This document shows positions 41,582 through 49,746 of a DNA stretch of 54,836 nucleotides, piece after piece. The stretch is from NCBI GenBank assembly GCA_030648615.1, contig JAUSHJ010000010.1, forward strand, positions 1 through 54,836, in the 5' to 3' direction. Made by a program: the position numbers and the translations under genes. The notes under the pieces are model-generated. The model saw only the letters and a program-made list of their open reading frames with translations, ran no database searches and was not told the origin of the DNA. How positions within the stretch are numbered: position 1 is the first letter of the stretch; the number at the start of each line of letters is the position of its first letter. This DNA comes from Microcaldota archaeon (GTDB taxonomy: Archaea > Micrarchaeota > Micrarchaeia > Anstonellales > Bilamarchaeaceae).

Positions 41582-44500
41582 TTATTTGGTTTTATATTTT
41601 ATACCACTGGCATCTGCTTTAGCAATATCTCCAGCAACTTCCAAATATAGATTAGCATATTCATTGCTGTTTCTTATGCTGCCAATCACTGCATCAAAAT
41701 CTTTATGAACCGCTCCGTCTCTAGCCCCGTCTACATGTTGTTTTGACTGTTCTATATAGAAATCCAGCTGTGCAACATCATGCCCTTTCTCTGCGGCTTT
41801 ATCACGGAATTCCTGCATTGTCTGAATCCTTTCACTATCTATTCTTACAAACTGCTCATTTGCATTATCAAATAAGGGTTTTTGAGAATCTGGTATTTCA
41901 TCACGAGTTTTATCTAACTCAGGTGAAATTGTTTTTATATATTCTTCTCTTCTTAAATCATTTTTATCCTGTACCATCTGGTATTGTTCTGAAGTAAGTG
42001 AATCGTGTTGTGCCGTCCATTTCTCTTCTAAATCAGCTGTACTAGTTCTGAATCTTTCTTCAGCTCGTACACCACAATCTGCCCCAGTACAGGATTTATA
42101 CTCTTTGTAAATATCTGAAGCAAGAAGTTTTTCTGGTATAATGTCTACACTATATACCCATGCCTCTCCCTTAGTAGGATCGTTTGAAAGCATTTCAGCA
42201 TCGTTTGAAAACAGTTCAGCATCGTTTACAATTTCTTTGCCTTGTTCCAGAGCATCTTTTTTATCCACAAAGTTTTCTGGCATGTATTGAGTAGCCATAA
42301 TCTGTGCAACTTCCCTGCAACTTTCTCCACTACCTTTACAGCTATCAAGTATCTCCTGTACATAAACTGCTTTTTGACCGCAGCTATCACTTGCACCACC
42401 AACACTACCTTGACATCCGCTTATTACATCATTAACAAGTCCCTGTTCTTGTTTTTCTAATAAATCTTCAGTTTTAGCTTCTATTTGTGCTTCATAATTT
42501 TTCCATGCTGGATTATTAGTTGGAATGCCTAATTTTTCTAATCTCGCAAAATCATCTTTAAATTCATCACTGACAATAGCAGTCATAGCTTCTGGCCGTA
42601 ATGTAGACAGTGCAGATTCTAGAGATTTTTCATCTGTTGGTATAACCCCTGCTTCAGGCAATGCAGCTACTGTTTTAATATCACCAAATTGTTCATGATA
42701 TTGGTTTGAAATACTTTCCTCTAATTTAACTTGTTCGCTGGCTTTTTGTTCCGAACTAAGATCTGATCTGGAATATATCTCATCTCTTTTCGTATAATAG
42801 CCCGTACGAAAATCAGAATCTTTTTGGAAATCTTCAGATGATTTTATTGGTCTTTCCTCGTCTGGCACATCTAACGAATTATACATTTCAACATATCCTG
42901 CATAAGTTTCTGGTGTAGGATCAATATGGGTTTCACCTAGATATTTAACTCTCTCTTCAAAACTCTCATATTCTGCTGTAACTATCTGGGCTTGTTCTTC
43001 AGTTAGTTTCTCACCATTTCTTTCCTCTACTTGAGCTAAAAAATCTGTATGTGATGTAATAGGTTCTCCGACTATTTCGGTTGTTACAGCTTCCCCAGCC
43101 TTAACTGTCTCAAGAAACCCTTCTTCTTTAAGCACAGCATTTTCCGTTTCTCCTATTGGAATATCAGCATCTACTGCAATAGCAAAACTTTCATCAACAG
43201 TATCAGCTAGCCTCTCTCTTTCTTTTTGTGTATCAGTATAAACGTATGTAGAACCATCAGCTGTCATGTAACTGTGTACATCAGCATCTGGAGCTTCGCT
43301 GGATTGGTAAGGATAAGTAACCCCGCTGCCTGAATCTAAATAATAGTATGTTGCGCACCCACCGGTACAACCACCATACACACCATAATATGGAGTTTCG
43401 ACTTTTTCCCCAGTTACAGAGTCAGTAAGTGTATATGTATTTGTATAGGCATACGTTCCGTCATCATTAGCCTCACGCGTATTTTCAGAATAACTTAATA
43501 ATTCCTGTCCGGTTCTTGGGTCAGTGTATTTATAAGTATATTTACTTTCTCCAGTTACAGAATCGTAGGTAGATTCGGAAAGACTAGTGTAAGTTTTACC
43601 ATCTCTTGGATCAACATAACTATTAGTCGAAGTACTTGTACCAGTATTAGAATCATAATTAGAAGTATATGTAGAAGTTGAGGGCTGACCAGTCATAGGG
43701 TCAGTCCATGTGGAATCAGATTTAGACCATGTTGTACCGTCATCATTAGTTCCGTAACTAGAACTACTACTGCTAGTTGTAGTTACATCTTTTCCAGTAT
43801 TGTAATCTCTATAAGTAGAATCAGATTTGTACTCATTGACAGTGGCACCAGTAACAGGATCGTTGTAGCTCGATGATGTACTACTGCTAGTAGATGTTAC
43901 TAACTCTCCAGTTCTCCAATCTGGATAACTATTTGTATTTTCATATTTGTATCCAGTAGCTCCAGTAACAGGATCAGTATAACTTGTGGATACGCCACTG
44001 CTTCCATACGTCTGTCCTGTCCTGGAATCTGTAGATTCTGATTTATATTCATTAACAGTAGCACCAGTGACAGGATCGGTATAACTTGACGATGTACTTG
44101 TACTCGTATAGGAAACTTGTTGACCAGATATCGGATCATAAGAACTTGATGATGTACTGCTTACCATCGCACCAGTATTAGGATCAGTATAGCTTGTCGA
44201 TTTAGAATCATAACTTCGTACTTCACCAGTAGTTGGATCGGTGTAGCTTGATTTAGACTCGTAGACTGTTTGGCCAGTTGTAGGATCAGTATAACTCGTT
44301 GAACTACTCGTACTTGAACTACTGCGTACCTGTCCGGTAGCTGGATCAGTATAACTTGATGTAGACTCGTAAACGGTTGCACCGCTTGCATCCGTATAAC
44401 TTCTCGAAGTACTAGTACTCGTGTATGTTTGTCCGTTCATATCAGTGCTTGTTGAGGTATAAGTAGAAGTGCCAGTCGCAGGATCATATGTACTGGTACT

Positions 44501-44875
44501 GCTTCCACCAGTCCAGCTATAGGTTGTTGTTTGTACGCCATTAGAATCAGTTGTTGTAGTTTGATCAGTACTCGTATATCCCGTTCCGGTTGTTGAACCA
44601 GTTGCTGGGTCAGTATATGTACCGCTAGTGCTGCCTCCAGAAGATGAATCCGTAGACGTATCAGTAGATGTCGAAGTACTAGATGATCCTCCCGAATCTC
44701 CACTAGGGGGAGCTTCTTGGAAGCTAATGATAAGTTTCTTATAAGTTTCAGGACGAATGAGTTTTTTATAGTTTTCAGAAAAAAGATTATCAGCAAAAGT
44801 CAGAGAAATTAAAACAATAAAAAACAAACCAAACAAGTACAACATTTTCCGGGCAGAATAGGTTTTATCCGACAT
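41582..44875 (-). CDS. Ser/Thr-rich YTDP-repeat surface protein
   Basis: I place the start at ATG 44875 (MSDKTYSARKMLYLFGLFFIVLISLTFA, a signal peptide); the frame runs up to 44968 but that adds only an atypical leader. After a Ser/Gly/Thr linker come more than a dozen imperfect repeats of about 20-25 residues built on SYTDPxTGxxxxxxSSSS (about 400 residues), an adhesin-like array with hydroxyl-rich faces. Then follow a Cys-pair motif (YGGCTGGCATYYY) and a long charged helical region (about 480 residues) with four more cysteines (SGCQGSVGGASDSCGQK; SCKGSGESC). No C-terminal membrane anchor is seen, so it may be secreted or held by partners. Confidence 0.75.
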   Translation of the reverse strand: MSDKTYSARKMLYLFGLFFIVLISLTFADNLFSENYKKLIRPETYKKLIISFQEAPPSGDSGGSSSTSTSTDTSTDSSSGGSTSGTYTDPATGSTTGTGYTSTDQTTTTDSNGVQTTTYSWTGGSSTSTYDPATGTSTYTSTSTDMNGQTYTSTSTSRSYTDASGATVYESTSSYTDPATGQVRSSSSTSSSTSYTDPTTGQTVYESKSSYTDPTTGEVRSYDSKSTSYTDPNTGAMVSSTSSSSYDPISGQQVSYTSTSTSSSYTDPVTGATVNEYKSESTDSRTGQTYGSSGVSTSYTDPVTGATGYKYENTNSYPDWRTGELVTSTSSSTSSSYNDPVTGATVNEYKSDSTYRDYNTGKDVTTTSSSSSSYGTNDDGTTWSKSDSTWTDPMTGQPSTSTYTSNYDSNTGTSTSTNSYVDPRDGKTYTSLSESTYDSVTGESKYTYKYTDPRTGQELLSYSENTREANDDGTYAYTNTYTLTDSVTGEKVETPYYGVYGGCTGGCATYYYLDSGSGVTYPYQSSEAPDADVHSYMTADGSTYVYTDTQKERERLADTVDESFAIAVDADIPIGETENAVLKEEGFLETVKAGEAVTTEIVGEPITSHTDFLAQVEERNGEKLTEEQAQIVTAEYESFEERVKYLGETHIDPTPETYAGYVEMYNSLDVPDEERPIKSSEDFQKDSDFRTGYYTKRDEIYSRSDLSSEQKASEQVKLEESISNQYHEQFGDIKTVAALPEAGVIPTDEKSLESALSTLRPEAMTAIVSDEFKDDFARLEKLGIPTNNPAWKNYEAQIEAKTEDLLEKQEQGLVNDVISGCQGSVGGASDSCGQKAVYVQEILDSCKGSGESCREVAQIMATQYMPENFVDKKDALEQGKEIVNDAELFSNDAEMLSNDPTKGEAWVYSVDIIPEKLLASDIYKEYKSCTGADCGVRAEERFRTSTADLEEKWTAQHDSLTSEQYQMVQDKNDLRREEYIKTISPELDKTRDEIPDSQKPLFDNANEQFVRIDSERIQTMQEFRDKAAEKGHDVAQLDFYIEQSKQHVDGARDGAVHKDFDAVIGSIRNSNEYANLYLEVAGDIAKADASGIKYKTK

Positions 44876-44991
44876 AATTATCGTTTTGTTAACTGAAATT
44901 ATATTTATAAATGTTCTTGCAAATATTGTTAAAAGAACTCTCGTGAACAGTTTTCCACATTTATCCATTTATTAAGTAAAGATAATTTATT

Positions 44992-47409
44992 TTAGGATTT
45001 GGATTTCTTATAAACTCCCAGAAGTGCTGCAAACAAACTAAGAATAACAACTGCTGGAGCACAGCATTGAAGTGAAGATAAAATATCTTTAGACTTAGGT
45101 TTAAGCTCAACGTTGTACTCGCCCAATAAATGATTTTCAGGATTTAACTTGGAATAGTAATCAGTACTCGTCATCTCAAATGCATTATGGGTTTGCTCAT
45201 AATTTTTATCCCCGCCCAGTGAAAATTTCATCGTAGTTTTGTAATCTGAAGGTGGCATATTTATATTTATTTCACCATCGGCATTTGGAATTGTCTGGAA
45301 ATCGTAATCGTAAGATACAGGAGCACCTTCTTCCTGACCTTCAACATGAACAGAAACGTTTATCGGATAAGATATTATATCGTTTCCATTTTGCTCATCG
45401 ATTGCATTTATTTTTATGTAACTTCCAGGTATTGGAGGTCTATTAAATTCCAACCCATTAGATTTAGATGCAGGTCTTGCTGTTCCACCTGATAGAGTAA
45501 AACCTACTTCTTCTCCTGGTTCCCATAAACGATCTCCATTTCTATCAGAATAAACCCCATGTGCAATAAAGATTCTGTCAAGTTTACTAACAAAGAAAGG
45601 TGCATTGCCCCATTTATCATGCAAACCTGGAAGAGCAGATTCATTGAATGTTCGGTAAGCATCTGAAATGCTATGAATGTATCTTGTCTCGCTACCGAAT
45701 TTATGTTTAGAAGAAAGAACGCTCCAAATTTGTTCTTGAGTTAGTTGTATTCCATCCTCATCATTTGCACCACCATCAAGAAGATCGTAGTAAATAGAAG
45801 CAAGAGACATTTCTTCCATTGCAATTCCACCAATAGTTGAATCGACACGGTAATTTATCTCCATATTGTATGGAGTTGATACTACAAAATAAAGATTCTT
45901 TTTTGGATAATTATAATAGTCCAGCATCATCATTGACATGAACTCTGCAAATCCTTCTGTATAAGAATCAATTGAAGTTGGATTAGCATATCCAGCATGA
46001 TTAGCAGTGTCACAACAATAGTGATATCCATAAGCCTCATACATGATATGATGACCGAATTCATGCCACTCCCTATTTGTAGGGGATTCTGGATTTTCAA
46101 ATAATGATGTACGTGGACTATATTCGATCCCCTGGTCAACTGCCCCTGGCGCTCCACCGCCTGCATGAACTGCTCCAGAAGTTTCTGCAGAATCTACATA
46201 GAATCTTTCGGGAGGATTTTTCTGCAATACTTTCAATCCTTTTTCCATGAAGTTTTCTGCTTCCAATGCATGATAGTAGATTCTTGCATATTTTGCAGAT
46301 GCCATTCCATGATCAAAAGTAAGATTAAGCAAATTATCTCTAATCGTATCGATATATAATGAATTTGTATATTTTGCGACAGGTGCAGCTTTAAGCTGTG
46401 CATCACTGGCACCAGCTGCTAAACTACTTGCATCAACTACCTGAATATGTTTCCCCTGGTCTTCGAATAAAACACCGACTTCGAATGTGCCATCTTCATA
46501 CATATCAAGTTCGGCATTTGAAAATGTCACTTCACCATTATCGTTGCTGTAACGATCTGGTAAAGTGGATCTAAGATTTCCAAGTTCATCATACCATTTG
46601 GCAAAAACATGAATATTTTTGAGAGGTTTTATCACATTGTCGATATCAATAAAATTTATTTTGCCTACATATACTCGGCAGCTATTCCCGGAAGAAGCAC
46701 AACTATTTTTACATGTTAATTCTGAATCATAATCACAACTGCCAGAAAAACTGTTGCAATTTCCATTAGTTTTCAATATCGAACCTGAACAAATTTCATT
46801 ACAGGTAACATTCGCACATTTATCTTCTACAACGCATTTGTCATCTTTACAAGTCCCGCCTTGTGCTCCGCATTGGAATTCGTCGCAGATTTCTTTTTGC
46901 TCTTGTACACATCTATTCACTGAAAGATCGCATTTATAACCATCCGGGCATTCTGAATCATAATCGCAACTCTCTGCACTTGGTGAATTGTCATTACTAC
47001 CGCTGTCAGTTGTTACATCACTTGGACATTTACTCCCTTGAGCAACGCAAGAGATAGCATAGCCAGGTCTCTTCGGATCATAGCAGGTTCTGAAAGGCTT
47101 ATCCCAAGCTTCTCCGCAATTGCAATCATAAGTATAAGTCCTACCTGCACCTTCCGGGCAATCTGCCTGTTTGCACGATACTGTACCTCTGCTCCATTGA
47201 AAACCGTCCGGGCACTGCGAATCTAAAGAAGGATTATGTTCTGGCACTTCTGCAAAAACTAGAGATATGAAAATAATTCCGAACAGAAAATGCAAAATAC
47301 GCGTATTTAACAAATAATTATGTCTGATGCCACGAAGTGGCTGGAATTGCGTCTTAAAGAAACGCTGAAGATTAGCAAGGCTACAGTGCCTAAAGATATT
47401 CAGATTCAC
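44992..47409 (-). CDS. Cys-rich surface zinc metalloprotease (HEFGH)
   Basis: The 805-residue protein has a hydrophobic signal region (ILHFLFGIIFISLVFA, about 38-53), then about 190 residues with EGF-like or 'C-x-D-D-C' cysteine spacing (CPDGYKCDLSVNRCVQ; CGAQGGTCKDDKC). After a beta domain comes the protease core with REWHEFGHHIMYEAYG (449-453 HExxH) and YTEGFAEFMS (Glu about 485-489 as third zinc ligand), a gluzincin arrangement. A C-terminal beta region and anchor (CCAPAVVILSLFAALLGVYKKSKS) end the protein. TATA spacing supports ATG 47409; a TTG at about residue 33 is an alternative. It probably digests extracellular protein or processes surface proteins. Confidence 0.82.
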   Translation of the reverse strand: MNLNIFRHCSLANLQRFFKTQFQPLRGIRHNYLLNTRILHFLFGIIFISLVFAEVPEHNPSLDSQCPDGFQWSRGTVSCKQADCPEGAGRTYTYDCNCGEAWDKPFRTCYDPKRPGYAISCVAQGSKCPSDVTTDSGSNDNSPSAESCDYDSECPDGYKCDLSVNRCVQEQKEICDEFQCGAQGGTCKDDKCVVEDKCANVTCNEICSGSILKTNGNCNSFSGSCDYDSELTCKNSCASSGNSCRVYVGKINFIDIDNVIKPLKNIHVFAKWYDELGNLRSTLPDRYSNDNGEVTFSNAELDMYEDGTFEVGVLFEDQGKHIQVVDASSLAAGASDAQLKAAPVAKYTNSLYIDTIRDNLLNLTFDHGMASAKYARIYYHALEAENFMEKGLKVLQKNPPERFYVDSAETSGAVHAGGGAPGAVDQGIEYSPRTSLFENPESPTNREWHEFGHHIMYEAYGYHYCCDTANHAGYANPTSIDSYTEGFAEFMSMMMLDYYNYPKKNLYFVVSTPYNMEINYRVDSTIGGIAMEEMSLASIYYDLLDGGANDEDGIQLTQEQIWSVLSSKHKFGSETRYIHSISDAYRTFNESALPGLHDKWGNAPFFVSKLDRIFIAHGVYSDRNGDRLWEPGEEVGFTLSGGTARPASKSNGLEFNRPPIPGSYIKINAIDEQNGNDIISYPINVSVHVEGQEEGAPVSYDYDFQTIPNADGEININMPPSDYKTTMKFSLGGDKNYEQTHNAFEMTSTDYYSKLNPENHLLGEYNVELKPKSKDILSSLQCCAPAVVILSLFAALLGVYKKSKS

Positions 47410-47431
47410 TGTTAGCTATCACACAGCAGAA

Positions 47432-47437
47432 TTTAAA
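47432..47437. promoter_or_regulatory. Symmetric TATA box shared by two divergent genes
   Basis: TTTAAA is centred at 47434.5, exactly 25.5 bp from the first base of ATG 47409 (minus) and 25.5 bp from ATG 47460 (plus). Both genes would be leaderless. Confidence 0.6.
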
Positions 47438-47459
47438 ACTTAACATGAGTATCGAAAGT

Positions 47460-47990
47460 ATGTCAAAGATAATTATAATTTTAGCGATTTTATTTGGTCT
47501 GTTTATTTTTGGTTGCATTAAAGATGATTCTTTACCTCCCAACAAACTTAACGATGTCTTGACCAGTGCTATCGAAAAAAAAGACTTTTCACTTTGTTCT
47601 TCCAGTGGATTAGATAAGATAGATGAAAGAAAATGCTACTATTTATATGCAGGAGAAACCGGAAATTCAGAAGTCTGCAAAAAAGTAGAAATAAACAGTA
47701 GTGATGCTTCCTATTCCATAGGTGGATGCTATTTGCAAATTGCTAAGAAAACTTCTGATGAGAGTATTTGCAATGAGATAGAACAAAACGACGGCGGAGC
47801 TACTGTACAGATAAAGAATCTTTGTTACTACGAACTTGCAATTGCAAAGAAAGATATTTCTCTTTGTGATAGGATGACTGATGACTATCAGCCTTATTGT
47901 CCTCCTTGCCCCGAAGGTGCGATGTGTATAGCTTGTCAGTCAACTGCTACAAAAGATGCATGTAAGGAAATTACTAACAGAAATACGTAA
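47460..47990 (+). CDS. Cys-repeat lipoprotein
   Basis: I use ATG 47460, placed by the TATA box; ATG 47445 is also in frame. The signal peptide ends in lipobox IFGC. The mature part has three copies of a 'CYYxxAxxxxDxSxC' unit: CYYLYAGETGNSEVC, CYLQIAKKTSDESIC and CYYELAIAKKDISLC, preceded by a half copy (KKDFSLC), and a Cys/Pro-rich end (YCPPCPEGAMCIAC). From memory, Cys-helix repeats of this sort are common in DPANN exported proteins; each is likely a disulfide-pinned helical hairpin. Function is unknown. It is divergent from the metalloprotease. Confidence 0.75.
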   Translation: MSKIIIILAILFGLFIFGCIKDDSLPPNKLNDVLTSAIEKKDFSLCSSSGLDKIDERKCYYLYAGETGNSEVCKKVEINSSDASYSIGGCYLQIAKKTSDESICNEIEQNDGGATVQIKNLCYYELAIAKKDISLCDRMTDDYQPYCPPCPEGAMCIACQSTATKDACKEITNRNT

Positions 47991-48013
47991 TTGGATTGCA
48001 AAACTCACATTTT

Positions 48014-48078
48014 AATAATATTCGAGCAGTAATATTATTCTATTTAGTTGATTGATTTGATCGACTAGCTAGAATAAT
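48014..48078 (+). promoter_or_regulatory. Two mutually exclusive hairpins
   Basis: AATAATATT (48014-48022) pairs perfectly with AATATTATT (48031-48039). Alternatively ATTATTCTA (48034-48042) pairs perfectly with TAGAATAAT (48070-48078), with an inner AGTTGAT/ATCGACT stem. The two stems share 48034-48039, so they cannot coexist. This is the arrangement of an RNA switch, but it could also be an AT-rich coincidence. Confidence 0.35.
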
Positions 48079-48082
48079 GTAT

Positions 48083-48335
48083 GGCCACGATCCGTTTGAG
48101 CATTTAGCTCAAATCTCGTGACCAGACGTATGGCCACGATTGTGTAGTAAGAGTGTCTTGAGTCCAGAGGTCTCGGGTCTTGCGGAAACGCGAAACTCAG
48201 GACGGAAAACCCAAGACGCTTTTGCACTATGGTTAGCATGGAGGCCTGTGGAGCCTTAGACCCGAGTTCGAAAGCTTTGTCCTCTCGGACAAAATTTGAC
48301 GACAAAGCCGTCAATCTCGGTCGTGGCCCTTTTTA
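48083..48335 (+). ncRNA. Candidate structured non-coding RNA
   Basis: This GC-richer stretch in a gene-free region folds well by eye. GGCCACGA (48132-48139) pairs perfectly with TCGTGGCC (48321-48328) and encloses CTCGGGTCT/AGACCCGAG (48172-48180 with 48258-48266), a GCG-GAAA-CGC tetraloop hairpin (48182-48191) and TTTGTCC/GGACAAA and TTGACG/CGTCAA hairpins. A T-run follows (48330-48335). Upstream, a second copy of GTATGGCCACGAT forms its own hairpin (48083-48123). I looked for RNase P RNA, SRP RNA and tRNA consensus and did not find them convincingly. The strand is given as plus because of the T-run; the minus strand is possible. Confidence 0.5.
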
Positions 48336-48451
48336 TTGTTTACAAAAAAAAGACGGTTTTGCCCCATAGGGCAATCGGATGACACTTTATTTTTTATGCA
48401 TTAATGCTATTAAAAGTAAATAAATCTGTATTTTTAGTACATTATAGCAAT

Positions 48452-48461
48452 GTTTATAAAT
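48452..48461 (+). promoter_or_regulatory. TATA box of the Fic gene
   Basis: TTTATAAATA is about 26 bp upstream of ATG 48483, which makes that Met the likely leaderless start and argues against ATG 48450. Confidence 0.55.
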
Positions 48462-48482
48462 ACTTTTGTCCACAATAGAGAT

Positions 48483-49706
48483 ATGAAAACTAAATGGGAT
48501 TATCTGTTTGCCTTGTTTGAACTAAAGGAAACCAAGCTTATGGGTATCGCCAAAAAAACAAATTCGAATTCATCATCCGTAAGGCAGCGCTTGGTCGAAC
48601 TCCTAAAATATAAAATTATAGTTCAAGAAAAAGGATTATATAAACCAAACAAAGATAACTCCATTACCTGGACCATTTTTAACATAATGAAGTTTTGCAA
48701 AAACCGTGGCATTAACTATAATTTGTTCCTAAACAAAGAGTTTGCTGAAATCGTCAGAATTGGTTTAAGCAAAGAAGAAGTAATCCTTTCATATTTCAAA
48801 TCGCTTAATACCAGAACAGTTAGAAAATATCTTACTTACCTATCAAGAATAAACCTTCTTTTCGTAGTTTCAAAAAGACCACTTAAAGTAAAGTTTGTTT
48901 TCGATCCGGTATTCGATGAAGTTCTAACATTGTTCAAACTCAAGAAAGACGCTAGGAAATCAGTGGGAAACCCAATTCTTTCTGACGATTACAAGGAAAT
49001 CGAAAAACAATTGGTCAGACTCAAGGAACTGAAAAAGAATCTTAGTTTTACAGATATCGATGAAGAACGAAAAATAGAATTTACCTCTGCATCAACACAA
49101 TTGGAAGGAAATACATTCACATTAGAAGAATCGAAAGAGCTTATTCTGCATGATGTCGTTCCGCAAGACAAAAAACTGAAAGAAGCAAATGAAGTCAAAA
49201 ATTATTATGCGGCAGTCAATTATCTTTTCAATCACTCGGATCAACTTATTTCGATTGATTATATTTTAGATTTGCATAGAATCGTAATTTTCAACTTAGG
49301 TGTAAAGGAAGGCGTACGTACAACTTCGGTTTCCATAAAAGGAAATCCGTTCTATAAAGTTTCCTATTTCTCTGAGATTTATTCCAAGTTAGATGATATG
49401 TGCAAAAAAATCAATGAATTTATGACAAAGAAAAAAACGGCAAAAGAAGTTGTTGAATTCGCAACGTTTGTCCATAATGAATTTCAACACATTCATCCTT
49501 TTGAAGATGGAAATAGCAGAACGACAAGGTTGTTATGGAATTACATTCTTATGAAAAATGAGTTTCCATTGATTAATATTTACTCAAATACTAGGCAAGA
49601 GTATCTATCCTTGACAAAATTAGCCAGAGAAAGAAATGATGCGAAACTAAATTCGTTTTTGGTAAAAATAATTAAGGATAATTTGTATAAGCTGACTAGA
49701 TTTTAA
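48483..49706 (+). CDS. Fic-domain protein with N-terminal winged helix
   Basis: The 407-residue protein begins with helix-turn-helix-like segments (LMGIAKKTNSNSSSVRQRLVELLKYKIIVQEKGLY; a second around TRTVRKYLTYLSRINLL), then carries the Fic domain. HPFEDGNSRTTR (about 338-349) is the catalytic loop with the active His. The usual HPFxDGNGR glycine is Ser. STQLEGN (about 204-210) is the N-terminal inhibitory helix motif S/T-x3-E-G, which blocks ATP binding in class II Fic proteins. Fic enzymes attach AMP or other groups to proteins. HTH plus Fic suggests a self-regulating toxin or regulator. It sits directly downstream of the structured RNA candidate. Confidence 0.88.
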   Translation: MKTKWDYLFALFELKETKLMGIAKKTNSNSSSVRQRLVELLKYKIIVQEKGLYKPNKDNSITWTIFNIMKFCKNRGINYNLFLNKEFAEIVRIGLSKEEVILSYFKSLNTRTVRKYLTYLSRINLLFVVSKRPLKVKFVFDPVFDEVLTLFKLKKDARKSVGNPILSDDYKEIEKQLVRLKELKKNLSFTDIDEERKIEFTSASTQLEGNTFTLEESKELILHDVVPQDKKLKEANEVKNYYAAVNYLFNHSDQLISIDYILDLHRIVIFNLGVKEGVRTTSVSIKGNPFYKVSYFSEIYSKLDDMCKKINEFMTKKKTAKEVVEFATFVHNEFQHIHPFEDGNSRTTRLLWNYILMKNEFPLINIYSNTRQEYLSLTKLARERNDAKLNSFLVKIIKDNLYKLTRF

Positions 49707-49746
49707 AACACTAACCAGGTGATAGATCAAACAAGAATTTTCTGTT

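Noticed and set aside
48069-48314. 81-codon minus-strand frame across the structured RNA region
   Set aside because: No start context, no recognisable protein pattern, and the same bases form conserved-looking stems.
48132-48328. tRNA or intron-containing tRNA (8-bp acceptor-like stem, GTTCGA near 48267)
   Set aside because: No D-arm, anticodon arm or CCA-proximal T-arm could be placed, and U8 is missing.
48132-48328. RNase P RNA or SRP RNA
   Set aside because: I looked for the conserved P4/CR-I and CR-V words and the SRP helix 8 GGAA...AGCAG pattern and did not find them. A diverged version cannot be excluded without a covariance search.
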